Positions 1-5,920 of a stretch of 7,041 nt of DNA are shown in pieces. The position numbers and the translations under genes are program-made. Below the pieces are notes generated by a model that searched no databases, had not been told where the DNA came from, and saw only the letters and a list, made by a program, of their open reading frames with translations. Every line of letters begins with the position of its first letter. The first letter of the stretch is position 1. Source of the DNA: JBOHBN01 sp050698355 (lineage in GTDB: Bacteria > Actinomycetota > Actinomycetes > Streptosporangiales > WHST01); assembly GCA_050698355.1 (NCBI GenBank), contig JBOHBN010000070.1, positions 1 through 7,041 on the forward strand, read 5' to 3'.

Positions 1-765
1 GGCCACGAACGAGTCGGGACGGTCGTCCTGCCGCAGCGGTCCGAGCAGCCCGTCCACCCAGTCGCCGACCGGCGGGGTGTGGTCGGGAGCATGCCGGTAC
101 TGCTCGAACGCCCACGCCGGTGGGTCCTGCGGCGGGTGCGGCCGGGGGACGGACAGGTGGCAGAAGAACGGCGCCGTCGGGTCACGCCGGTAGAGCCAGT
201 CGATCGCCTCGGTGACGACCCAGTTGGTGGGGTGGAGCTCCTCGGGACGGTCCCACGGACGCGCCACGATCGAGTTGCAGTCCAGGCCGTCGTCGAGGAT
301 GTCCGCGGCCGGATCACCGGTACGGCGCCGCAACCACGGCACGTAGTCGTCGTAGGACGCGACGGGCCGGTGCCGGTCCCTGGAGTGGCTCAGGTAGCCG
401 TCGTGCAGCGTCACGTCGTCGAAGCCGATCCGGTCCCGTTCCGGCCACACGTGCAGCTTGCCGATGGCCTTGGTGTGGTAACCGGCCAGGGAGAACTCCC
501 CGGCCAGCGTGGTGTCCACGTCGAACGGCACCCCGTCGGCGTACCCGACCCGGCCGTGGGTGGCCGGGCGCAGCCCGGTCATCAGTGACATGCGCGCCGG
601 CACGCAGGTCGGGGTGGCCGAGTAGGCGTTGCTGAAGCGAGTGCCGGTAGCGGCCAGCGCGTCCAGGTACGGCGTGGACACGACCGGATGCCCGGCCGTC
701 GACAGGCAGTCGCCCCGCCACTGGTCGGCGGAGATCAGCACGACGTTCGGACGCGCGTCTGGCAT
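1..765 (-). CDS. Sulfatase (arylsulfatase/choline-sulfatase-like), N-terminal part, truncated by window edge
   Basis: Hydrolase of the alkaline-phosphatase/sulfatase superfamily, expected to cleave sulfate esters (some relatives cleave phosphonate or phosphate esters). The 255 visible residues start at the ATG at 765 and remain open at the left edge; full-length relatives have about 450-550 residues. The N-terminus RPNVVLISADQWRGD carries the metal-binding Asp14; the usual second Asp is Gln15, as in choline-sulfatase and phosphonate-monoester-hydrolase-like branches. The signature CVPARMSLMTG begins at Cys54, the residue converted to formylglycine (CxPxR motif). GKLH at 102-105 matches the catalytic Lys/His pair, and RPHPP at 208-212 matches the conserved PHPP segment after the central strand. 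No signal peptide is seen, so a cytoplasmic enzyme is likely. A short-spaced GAAGGA (769-774) precedes the start. It is divergent from the permease gene, so uptake and desulfation may be linked (inference). The substrate is unknown. Confidence 0.93.
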   Translation of the reverse strand, partial: MPDARPNVVLISADQWRGDCLSTAGHPVVSTPYLDALAATGTRFSNAYSATPTCVPARMSLMTGLRPATHGRVGYADGVPFDVDTTLAGEFSLAGYHTKAIGKLHVWPERDRIGFDDVTLHDGYLSHSRDRHRPVASYDDYVPWLRRRTGDPAADILDDGLDCNSIVARPWDRPEELHPTNWVVTEAIDWLYRRDPTAPFFCHLSVPRPHPPQDPPAWAFEQYRHAPDHTPPVGDWVDGLLGPLRQDDRPDSFVA

Positions 766-829
766 AGATCCTTCACTGGCGGTCGGGGCGTGCTGGGGGC
801 GCCCGGCGGGCACCGCGATGCGGTTGTCC

Positions 830-859
830 ATCCTCGACTTGGTCGGTCGTCAAAGTCAA
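830..859 (-). promoter_or_regulatory. Putative promoter of the sulfatase gene
   Basis: On the minus strand TTGACT (859-854) is followed after 18 nt by GAGGAT (835-830), a fair match to the actinomycete housekeeping pattern TTGAC-N17/18-TAGRRT. It would start transcription about 60 nt before the sulfatase ATG. Its -35 box lies back to back with that of the permease promoter. Seen by eye only. Confidence 0.4.
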
Positions 860-877
860 GGGCCCAAGAGTCTTGAC
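855..877. promoter_or_regulatory. Inverted repeat GTCAAG-N11-CTTGAC, possible operator
   Basis: Perfect 6-bp arms (855-860 and 872-877) with an 11-nt spacer overlap both divergent -35 boxes. An outer, looser pair GACTT (836-840)/AAGTC (853-857) lies next to it. The arms partly arise simply because two TTGAC boxes face away from each other, so a regulator site is possible but not required. Confidence 0.3.
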
Positions 878-903
878 GGGACGGCGCTCGGGCGGGCTAG
901 GCT
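873..903 (+). promoter_or_regulatory. Putative promoter of the MFS permease gene
   Basis: TTGACG (873-878) and TAGGCT (898-903) are separated by 19 nt, slightly long. Both hexamers are close to housekeeping-sigma boxes of streptomycete-type promoters. The predicted start near 909-910 leaves a leader of about 50 nt ending in the strong ribosome-binding site GGAGAGG (946-952), 8 nt before the TTG start. Confidence 0.45.
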
Positions 904-960
904 CGCCGGCGGATCGGCTCGATCCGGGCCGCACCGGCCCGAAACGGAGAGGCTGGAACG

Positions 961-2196
961 TTGGCGGCGCAGGTCGAGAGTGTCCCTCCGGGGCCGATGC
1001 CGCGCGTCTCGCGCGCCTGGACCACCCGGTTCACGCTGGTCTGGTTCGGCCTGTGGATGGCATGGCTGGTGCCGATCCAGCTCGTCCTTCCGGACCGTCT
1101 CAATGCGATAGACCACGTCCACCGCATCCGTGACTTCGGCCTGATCAACGGTGCGGTCGGCGTCGCCGCGATCATCACCCTGCCGGTTTTCGGTGCGCTG
1201 TGCGACCGGACCACTTCCCGGGTGGGGCGCCGCCGGGTGTGGGTGCTCGGCGGGGTCGTCGTGTTCGCGCTGGGGCTCGTGCTGGCCGGCCTGCAGACCG
1301 ACTGGCTGGCGCTGGCGGGTTGCTGGGTGCTGGCCTCGCTCGGCAACAACATGATGTCGGCAGGCCTCACCGCGGTGATCGCCGACGAGGTCCCCGACGC
1401 CCAGCGTGGGTTGATCTCGGGCGCGGTCTACGGCCCGCAGTCCGTCGGCATCGTGGTGGGCCTGCTCGCCGTGCAGGGACTCGGCAGCACGTGGCGGTTC
1501 GTCGCGCTGGCTGGCGGGCTTGTGCTCTTCGCCCTACCGTTCCTGCTCCGCTACCGGGGCCTGGCTCCCGGACGGGCCGCCCCCCGGTTGTCGCTGCGCA
1601 TGATCGTGGCCGGCATGTGGGTGAGCCCGCGGTCCCATCCGGATTTCGCCTGGGGCTTCGGCGGGCGCCTGCTGGTCAATCTCGGGAACGCGTTGGGCAC
1701 CACCGAGTTGCTGTTCTTCCTGCGGGACGGCCTCGAGGTGCCGGACCCGGACGCGAGCCTGCTGGAACTGACGCTGGTCTACCTGGCGTTCACCGTCGTC
1801 TCCACGTACGTCGGCGGGATCCTCTCGGACCGTAGCGGCCGCAGGCGTGTCTTCGTCGCGTGCGCGTCGTGCCTGCAGGCGATCGCCGCGCTGTTGCTCG
1901 CCGCCGTCCCGTCGATGACCGTGGCGCTGGTGGCCGCCGCGCTGCTGGGCGCCGGCTACGGTGCCTTCATGTCGGTCGATCAGGCACTGATCACCGCGGT
2001 GCTACCCGACGCGAACGACCGCGCCAAGGACCTGGGCCTGATGAACATCGGATCGGTGGGGCCGCAGACATTCGCCCCGCTGCTGGGGGGCGTGTTCATC
2101 ACGGCGCTGGGCGGCTACCCCGCGCTGTTCGGCGCCGCCGGGGTCGCCACGCTGCTCGGAGCGGCGATGGTCTACCGGATCCGCTCGGTGCGCTGA
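961..2196 (+). CDS. Major facilitator superfamily (MFS) permease
   Basis: Predicted cytoplasmic-membrane transporter of 411 residues, usual MFS size, with about twelve hydrophobic segments in two halves. The loop motif A is clear in the first half (GALCDRTTSRVGRRR, 78-92) and repeated in the second (GGILSDRSGRRR, 285-296), as expected from the internal MFS duplication. The long first loop and the PDANDRAKDLG stretch (349-359) recall sugar-type/SLC45-like MFS families, but the substrate cannot be inferred. The TTG at 961 was chosen because GGAGAGG ends 8 nt before it; the next in-frame candidate, ATG at 997, lacks a comparable site and would remove 12 residues of the cytoplasmic N-tail. It is divergent from the sulfatase gene and convergent with the TetR gene, whose coding sequence it overlaps by 25 bp. 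It may import the compound handled by the neighbouring enzymes, or export a toxic intermediate. Confidence 0.93.
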   Translation: MAAQVESVPPGPMPRVSRAWTTRFTLVWFGLWMAWLVPIQLVLPDRLNAIDHVHRIRDFGLINGAVGVAAIITLPVFGALCDRTTSRVGRRRVWVLGGVVVFALGLVLAGLQTDWLALAGCWVLASLGNNMMSAGLTAVIADEVPDAQRGLISGAVYGPQSVGIVVGLLAVQGLGSTWRFVALAGGLVLFALPFLLRYRGLAPGRAAPRLSLRMIVAGMWVSPRSHPDFAWGFGGRLLVNLGNALGTTELLFFLRDGLEVPDPDASLLELTLVYLAFTVVSTYVGGILSDRSGRRRVFVACASCLQAIAALLLAAVPSMTVALVAAALLGAGYGAFMSVDQALITAVLPDANDRAKDLGLMNIGSVGPQTFAPLLGGVFITALGGYPALFGAAGVATLLGAAMVYRIRSVR

Positions 2197-2801
2197 GGCC
2201 CTCCGGTGGCGGGGACGGCAAGCCCGGCCACGAAATCCAGCAGCCGGTGGAGCACCTCGCGGCTGGCCGCGGTGTCCCGGTCGGCGAGCCAGGTGGTGGT
2301 GACCCCGTCCAGCACGGTGATCACCGTGCGCGTGAGCACCTGCGCGTCGACCGTCCAGGCGATCCCGGCCACTTCGGCCACCCGGTCGAGCAACTCCCGT
2401 GCCGTGCGGTAGTAGGCGGCGTACTGCTCGGCGGCGAGCTCGCGGAGTGCCGGGGTGCGCAACGCGTGATGATTGAGTTCGAAGAGCACCATCTCGTCAC
2501 CGGGCTTGTGCTGCAGGTGCGCCAGGTAGCCGTCGGCAGCGCCGGCAAGCGTCTCTCGCAGCGTGCCGCCGGGCTCGATCGACTCCCACACCGCCTGCTT
2601 CTCGGTGGCGGACAGCCGCTTGATCAATTCACTGAGCAGCTCGTCGCGTGACCGGAAGCAGTAGTGGAAGACCGAGACGCGCATCCCCGCCTCGGCCACG
2701 ATCGCGCGCGTGGTGCCCGCCGCCACACCGTGGGTGGTCATGACTCGGACCGCGGCGTCGAGCAGCAGCTCCCTGCGCTCCTCCGCCGATATGCGGGCCA
2801 C
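2172..2801 (-). CDS. TetR/AcrR-family transcriptional regulator
   Basis: One-component repressor-type regulator of 209 residues, typical for the family. The N-terminal helix (ISAEERRELLLDAAVRVM) is followed by a helix-turn-helix at about residues 26-52 (TTRAIVAEAGMRVSVFHYCF, then RSRDELL), matching the TetR DNA-binding domain. The C-terminal part (about 60-200) is helical and would hold the ligand pocket and dimer interface. The GTG at 2801 is preferred: GGGAGAG ends 4 nt upstream and the protein then begins VARISAEERRE, the usual TetR layout. The ATG at 2849 would add 16 residues with little ribosome-binding support. It reads in the same direction as the upstream LLM/SnoaL operon but after a 112-nt gap with several inverted repeats, so it may have its own promoter. 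Targets are unknown; the permease/sulfatase promoters and its own upstream region are the obvious candidates. Confidence 0.92.
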   Translation of the reverse strand: MARISAEERRELLLDAAVRVMTTHGVAAGTTRAIVAEAGMRVSVFHYCFRSRDELLSELIKRLSATEKQAVWESIEPGGTLRETLAGAADGYLAHLQHKPGDEMVLFELNHHALRTPALRELAAEQYAAYYRTARELLDRVAEVAGIAWTVDAQVLTRTVITVLDGVTTTWLADRDTAASREVLHRLLDFVAGLAVPATGGPQRTERIR

Positions 2802-2816
2802 GGCACTCTCCCGGTA

Positions 2817-2852
2817 GGTATGTGGAACCGTCTTGGTCAACTGTCCCATACC
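2817..2852. promoter_or_regulatory. Inverted repeat GGTATG-N24-CATACC upstream of the TetR gene
   Basis: Perfect 6-bp arms at 2817-2822 and 2847-2852 lie just ahead of the chosen TetR start. Between them, on the minus strand, is TTGACC (2840-2835), a good -35 box, but no convincing -10 with proper spacing. It could be an autoregulatory site; the spacing is wide for one TetR dimer. Confidence 0.25.
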
Positions 2853-2886
2853 GGTGAACCGCCCCGGGTGTGACGGAGCGTTCACC
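2853..2886. promoter_or_regulatory. Inverted repeat GGTGAAC-N20-GTTCACC
   Basis: Perfect 7-bp arms at 2853-2859 and 2880-2886 in the gap between the second SnoaL-like gene and the TetR gene. It could be two operator half-sites or, in RNA, a large-loop hairpin. No T-run follows on either strand. Confidence 0.3.
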
Positions 2887-2901
2887 CTGGTGCAACACCA
2901 G
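2887..2901 (-). terminator. Short hairpin CTGGTG-CAA-CACCAG after the SnoaL-like operon
   Basis: A perfect 6-bp stem with a 3-nt loop starts 12 nt downstream of the operon's last stop codon (2914-2916) on the minus strand. Position and compactness fit a weak transcription end or processing hairpin; there is no U-tract, which is common in actinomycetes. It could also be an operator, since it directly abuts the GGTGAAC/GTTCACC repeat. Confidence 0.35.
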
Positions 2902-2913
2902 CAGGCCACGTCC

Positions 2914-3324
2914 TCAGCCCGGCTGCAGCACCGCGAAGTCGCCCAGGGTGATGCGCATGTCGAAGGCGCGCCGGCGCAGCCGCCATCCCGACCCGGTGCG
3001 CAGCCACCGGTCGTGGTACTCGCCGAGGCATTCGAAGAAGCGATCCTGCCTGGTGCCGGCTCCCCTGTGGTACACCCGAGCGTAGGTCGTCGACCGTGCC
3101 CGGTCGCCGTCGACGTCGACGCGGTGATTGCCGAGCAGGTGTTGCGTCGGGCCACATCCGCCGAGGTGCCCGCGCACCACCGCGACGATGTCCTCGACAC
3201 CGGTGCGCCCGTACCCGGTGGCGTCGGCAGTGAAGACTGTCCGCAGCGTGTCCCAGTCCCGGCCGTCCAGCGCGGCCGCCAGTGCGGCGAGCGCCTCGAT
3301 GATCGCCTGCCGGTCGTCCATCAT
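2914..3324 (-). CDS. SnoaL-like / NTF2-fold protein (short paralogue), third gene of operon
   Basis: Small cone-shaped alpha+beta protein of 136 residues of the SnoaL_4/NTF2-like superfamily, whose members are cyclases, dehydratases, isomerases or ring-dioxygenase beta subunits. Visible marks are the N-terminal helix IIEALAALAAALDGRDWDTL (8-27) with Asp20, CGPTQHLLGNHRVDVDGDRA (57-76) with His62 and His67 and the typical strand turn, GEYHDRW (101-107), and GWRLRRRAF (113-121) before the last strand. The start is the ATG at 3324, overlapping the previous gene's TGA as ATGA, which suggests translational coupling; a second ATG follows immediately. It has no long hydrophobic segment, so it is cytoplasmic. 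Sequence is clearly different from the neighbouring SnoaL-like protein, so the two may work on different steps or as a heteromer. The exact reaction is unknown. Confidence 0.87.
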   Translation of the reverse strand: MMDDRQAIIEALAALAAALDGRDWDTLRTVFTADATGYGRTGVEDIVAVVRGHLGGCGPTQHLLGNHRVDVDGDRARSTTYARVYHRGAGTRQDRFFECLGEYHDRWLRTGSGWRLRRRAFDMRITLGDFAVLQPG

Positions 3325-3845
3325 GCCTCCGCGTCGAGGTCCGGCGCCCACGCGACGCCGTTGCTGTGCGCGCCACCGTCGGCGAGCAGCTGTGGTGACT
3401 CGTCGCGCCCGTCGAGCACCCGGTTGGTGCGCCTGGTGACGCGCCACCCGCCCGGGCCCTTGCGCAATCGCCAGTGGTTGGCCGTCGCCCGGCGCAGCGT
3501 GAACCGGCCGTCGGTTTGCACCACCATCAGGGAGTGGCACACCGCCACGGCCTCGTCACCGGTGACGGTGACATGCGCCGGGGTGACGATGTGGGCGCAA
3601 CCGCCGGAGATCCAACCCTGGTGCGGGTCGGAGCGCACCATCGCGGCGATCTGTTCGTGCCCCGTCATCAGCAACTCGTCGACGTCGTAGACGCCGTCCG
3701 GCTCCCACATCGCCGCTACGGCGTCGGCGCTGCCGCTGTCGACGAGCGGTCCGTAGGAGGCGATGAGCCGTGCGATCGCCTGCTCGTCCTCCAGCTGGCT
3801 CAGTCGGCGCTCGAGCTGTTCGACGCGGGCTTCCAGCGCGGTCAT
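3321..3845 (-). CDS. SnoaL-like / NTF2-fold protein with BaiE-like N-terminus, second gene of operon
   Basis: Predicted cytoplasmic 174-residue SnoaL_4-type protein. It begins with a short heptad-like charged helix (TALEARVEQLERRLSQLEDE, 2-21), then IARLIASYGPLVDSG, WEPDGVYDV, and the strand region HIVTPAHVTVTGDEA (85-99). Tyr31, Asp36 and His85 fall where the bile-acid 7-alpha-dehydratase BaiE has its Tyr/Asp/His catalytic set, and the MTxLEARxExLE opening also resembles BaiE (recalled from the family, not aligned here). The further catalytic Asp of BaiE appears to be replaced by a hydrophobic residue, so the same chemistry should not be assumed. A C-terminal tail of about 25 residues (LLADG onward) extends past the fold. 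Its ATG at 3845 overlaps the LLM gene's TGA (ATGA), and its own stop overlaps the next start in the same way, so all three genes should be made together. Confidence 0.87.
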   Translation of the reverse strand: MTALEARVEQLERRLSQLEDEQAIARLIASYGPLVDSGSADAVAAMWEPDGVYDVDELLMTGHEQIAAMVRSDPHQGWISGGCAHIVTPAHVTVTGDEAVAVCHSLMVVQTDGRFTLRRATANHWRLRKGPGGWRVTRRTNRVLDGRDESPQLLADGGAHSNGVAWAPDLDAEA

Positions 3846-4720
3846 TCCGGTCGTCCTCCCGCTCGGTCGATGTGCTGTATCAGCGGTCGCAGCGCCGCGA
3901 GCTGCTCGCGGTAGTGCTCGGCCGATCGCGCGGCGATGCTCACGCCGACCACGGTGGCTCCCGCATCACGCATCCGCAGCAGTGCCCGTTCGGCACCCTC
4001 CGGGGAGCCGATCGGGTCCAGCGGGCGGCCTGCGGAGAGCACCACCTCGAAGCCTTCCGGAACGTCGGCCTCGCGCAGCATCGACGCCAGCGTGTCGGTG
4101 GGCAGCCCGAAGGGCACCCAGCCGTCGCCGTGCCGCAGCGCGCGGCGCAGCGATCGTCGGGTGCGCCCGCCGACCCAGACCGGCACCCGTGGTTGGAGAG
4201 CGTGGGGCTCGACGGCGAACCCGGAGAAGTCGTAGTGATCGCCGTGGTAGGCAGGTTCGGCCTGCGAGAGGGCGGCGCGCAGCGCGGCGATCGCGTCGTC
4301 GGCACGCGGGCCGCGGCCCTCGAACGGCGCGCCGAGTAGCTCGAACTCTTCGCGCAGGCTGCCGACGCCGATGCCGAGCGTGAGACGGCCACCCGAGACG
4401 CGGTCGAGCGTGCCGTACCGCTTGGCGATCTCCAGCGGATGGTGGTATCCGAGCACGAGCACCTGGGTGGCGAGCCGGATGTGCCGCGTGCGGGCGGCCA
4501 GGTAGCCGAGCGTGGCGAGCGGATCCCAGTAGGTGGCACCGCGTTCGGCAGCCACCTCGACCGGCACCGCGACGTGCTCGCTGCACGTCATGTGGTGGTA
4601 GCCGAGCCGGTCGGCGGCCTCGGCGATGCTGCCGAGCTCCTCGATGCCGGCCGAGCGTTCCCACTCCGAGTGCGCACCCGGCACCCGCGTCACCACCGGA
4701 CTGACGATCCCGACCCGCAT
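3842..4720 (-). CDS. LLM-class (luciferase-like) oxidoreductase, probably F420-dependent, first gene of operon
   Basis: TIM-barrel flavin/F420 oxidoreductase of 292 residues, the usual length for the actinobacterial F420-dependent group (TIGR03619-like). Diagnostic stretches: EELGSIAEAADRLGYHHM (27-44), SEHVAVPVE (47-55), WDPLATLGYLAARTRHIRLA (65-84), GYHHPLEIAKRYGTLDRVSG (91-110), GRLTLGIGVGSLREEFELLG (111-130) and VWVGGRTRRSLRRALRHGDGW (181-201). These are shared by F420-dependent reductases/dehydrogenases; FMN-dependent monooxygenases of the bacterial luciferase type are the alternative. The ATG at 4720 has the strong site GGAAGGAG (4733-4726) 5 nt upstream. It heads a three-gene minus-strand operon with two SnoaL-like proteins and is divergent from the IclR gene across 228 bp, so IclR is a likely regulator. 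A redox step followed by dehydration or isomerisation by the SnoaL partners is plausible (inference). Confidence 0.93.
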   Translation of the reverse strand: MRVGIVSPVVTRVPGAHSEWERSAGIEELGSIAEAADRLGYHHMTCSEHVAVPVEVAAERGATYWDPLATLGYLAARTRHIRLATQVLVLGYHHPLEIAKRYGTLDRVSGGRLTLGIGVGSLREEFELLGAPFEGRGPRADDAIAALRAALSQAEPAYHGDHYDFSGFAVEPHALQPRVPVWVGGRTRRSLRRALRHGDGWVPFGLPTDTLASMLREADVPEGFEVVLSAGRPLDPIGSPEGAERALLRMRDAGATVVGVSIAARSAEHYREQLAALRPLIQHIDRAGGRPE

Positions 4721-4828
4721 CCGAACTCCTTCCGCTGCCTCGCTACCGGTCCGTTCCTAGCCCAGCGGCGCGGGGCGGTGCGGCGACGGTCCCGCTGACC
4801 GGGAGCCTCCGCACCCCGTGCCGGCGCG

Positions 4829-4858
4829 GCTGCCCGTGGTGTCTGGACGGCGGGCAGC
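4829..4858. repeat. Inverted repeat GCTGCCCG-N14-CGGGCAGC
   Basis: Perfect 8-bp arms at 4829-4836 and 4851-4858 in the middle of the LLM/IclR divergent region. It could be a regulator site controlling both directions or an RNA hairpin in the LLM operon leader. Chance pairing in GC-rich DNA is a real alternative. Confidence 0.35.
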
Positions 4859-4882
4859 GGAGGGGCGGGCCGGTACTTCCGT

Positions 4883-4911
4883 AGGACCCGCACCGCTGCT
4901 ACATTGATAAT
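4883..4911 (+). promoter_or_regulatory. Putative promoter of the IclR gene
   Basis: GATAAT (4906-4911, five of six consensus bases) sits 17 nt after AGGACC (4883-4888), which keeps only the GAC core of a -35 box. TACATT (4900-4905) is an overlapping alternative -10. The hexamer lies in a local AT-rich patch that stands out in this GC-rich window. A start near 4918 would leave about 30 nt before the ATG. Confidence 0.5.
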
Positions 4912-4948
4912 AAGAATTCATTTCAGTTTCTTCGCTCCGGGAGGTCCC

Positions 4949-5836
4949 ATGACCGCCATCAGTGTTACTCCGCAGGCCGGGACGGAACAGCGGCGCGACC
5001 TGCCGCCGTCGATGGTCGAACGGATGACGCTCATCCTGGACGTGTTCGAGGGGCGTACCGCGCGGTTGACCCTCGAGGAGGTCTCGCGCCGGACGCAACT
5101 TCCCCGCTCGACGGCGCATCGCATCCTGGAACAACTGGTCCGGCTGCGCTGGCTACAGCGGACCGCCCTCGGGTACAGCCTCGGCCAGCGGGTGCTCGGC
5201 TTCGGCGACCGCGACGGCAGCTACGCCGACATCCGCTCGGTCGCGGCACCGCTGCTGCAGGACCTCCAGCTGAAAACTGGAATGATCGTTCACCTGGCGG
5301 TGCTGGACGGGGCGGAGGTGTACTACCTCGACAAGGTGGGCGGCCGCTTCGCGACGATGGTGCCCTCCCGCGTCGGCGGGCGTGCGCCCGCCCACTCGAC
5401 GGCGCTGGGCAAGGCACTGCTGGCCTGGCTGGAACCCGAGCAGGTCGACGAGCGGGTCGGTGCGGCGCTGGGACGGCTCACCCACCGCACCATCGCGGAC
5501 CTCGGTACGTTGCACCAGGAACTGCACCGGATCCGGCGCCGCCACGGTCTTGCCTTCGAGCGCGGTGAGTGCTTCCCCGGCATCTCCTGTGTCGCAGCGG
5601 CGATCCGCGGGCCGGAGGCGCCCGTGGCCAGTCTTTCGCTCGTGGGCGACCGGCGCGCGCCGCTGGAGAAGCTCGCCCCGCTGGCGCTCGACGCCGCCCG
5701 GCAGGCGGGCCGGGAGCTGTTCGAGCCGGATGCGGGTGGCCGGAGCGCGGCCGCCACGCCCGTGCCCGCGCAGACCTGGTCCCCGGAAACGATGGACCGG
5801 CTGCTCGCGGTGGGCCGGCACGGCGAGTGGCTCTGA
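4949..5836 (+). CDS. IclR-family transcriptional regulator
   Basis: Predicted DNA-binding regulator of 295 residues, slightly longer than the usual 250-280 because of a C-terminal tail. The winged helix-turn-helix lies at about 22-80: LTLEEVSRRTQLPRSTAHRI (40-59) followed by LEQLVRLRWLQ and GYSLGQRVL. The effector domain follows from about 95, with GMIVHLAVLDGAEVYYLDKV (111-130), the family hallmark AHSTALGKALLAWL (148-161), and the ligand-cavity region FERGECFPGISCVAAAIRG (203-221). IclR regulators often control aromatic-acid and related catabolic genes and respond to pathway intermediates. The ATG at 4949 has GGGAGG (4939-4944) 4 nt before it; an upstream in-frame codon at 4904 would add 15 residues translated from the promoter itself and is rejected. 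It is divergent from the LLM operon and convergent with the flavin reductase. The last 35 residues do not resemble the core family. Confidence 0.93.
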   Translation: MTAISVTPQAGTEQRRDLPPSMVERMTLILDVFEGRTARLTLEEVSRRTQLPRSTAHRILEQLVRLRWLQRTALGYSLGQRVLGFGDRDGSYADIRSVAAPLLQDLQLKTGMIVHLAVLDGAEVYYLDKVGGRFATMVPSRVGGRAPAHSTALGKALLAWLEPEQVDERVGAALGRLTHRTIADLGTLHQELHRIRRRHGLAFERGECFPGISCVAAAIRGPEAPVASLSLVGDRRAPLEKLAPLALDAARQAGRELFEPDAGGRSAAATPVPAQTWSPETMDRLLAVGRHGEWL

Positions 5837-5851
5837 TGCGGTGAGTGTCGG

Positions 5852-5920
5852 GCAGTTCATCTCCAGCGGTCTCGGTAACTCCGTGGGGCCGGTGCGGGCA
5901 GGCCCCGTCTGCCGGTGCGT
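5852..5920. repeat. Tandem 69-bp repeat, copy 1
   Basis: First of two head-to-tail units between the convergent IclR and flavin reductase genes. It matches copy 2 at 64 of 69 positions by eye, including an unbroken 48-nt identical core (5865-5912). Read on the minus strand in the flavin reductase frame it encodes GLPAPAPRSYRDRWR then TGA, resembling that gene's true end LPANPWSYGDRWG-stop. Confidence 0.9.
5885..5906. terminator. GC-rich hairpin in repeat copy 1, possible bidirectional terminator
   Basis: GGGGCC (5885-5890) pairs with GGCCCC (5901-5906) around a 10-nt loop, extendable by G-U pairs. It lies 48 nt after the IclR stop. There is no T-run, so any terminator would be of the tail-less actinomycete kind. 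Confidence 0.4.

Larger units (their letters stand above)
4721..4948. promoter_or_regulatory. Divergent control region between the LLM operon and the IclR gene
   Basis: 228 bp without a gene. It holds the LLM ribosome-binding site on the minus strand, a GC-rich inverted repeat (4829-4858), a separate imperfect pairing of the GGCGCGGGGCGGTGCGG stretch (about 4767-4783) with CCGCACCCCGTGCC (4810-4823), and an AT-rich promoter patch for IclR (4900-4925). No clear promoter for the LLM operon could be picked by eye. Confidence 0.5.

Noticed and set aside
79..588. Plus-strand open frame of 169 codons opposite the sulfatase
   Set aside because: Composition is Val/Arg/Pro-rich antisense translation; the minus strand carries a sulfatase with the full CxPxR signature.
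1860..2651. Plus-strand open frame of 263 codons crossing the permease end and the TetR gene
   Set aside because: It is out of frame with the permease and antisense to TetR, Arg/Gly-rich and without domains.
2802..3200. Long N-terminal extension of the TetR frame upstream to 3200
   Set aside because: The extension is out-of-frame SnoaL sequence with Cys/Ser/Arg-rich composition; GTG 2801 with GGGAGAG gives a normal TetR protein.
2833..3690. Plus-strand open frame of 285 codons opposite the SnoaL-like genes
   Set aside because: Antisense shadow; both SnoaL-like proteins on the other strand are well supported and overlap by ATGA.
4721..4948. Small gene in the LLM/IclR gap
   Set aside because: Frames there are Arg/Pro/Ala-rich with no ribosome-binding site or family resemblance; the region reads as control DNA.
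4904..4948. Upstream start for IclR adding 15 residues
   Set aside because: The added residues are translated from the AT-rich promoter patch, and GGGAGG fits the ATG at 4949.
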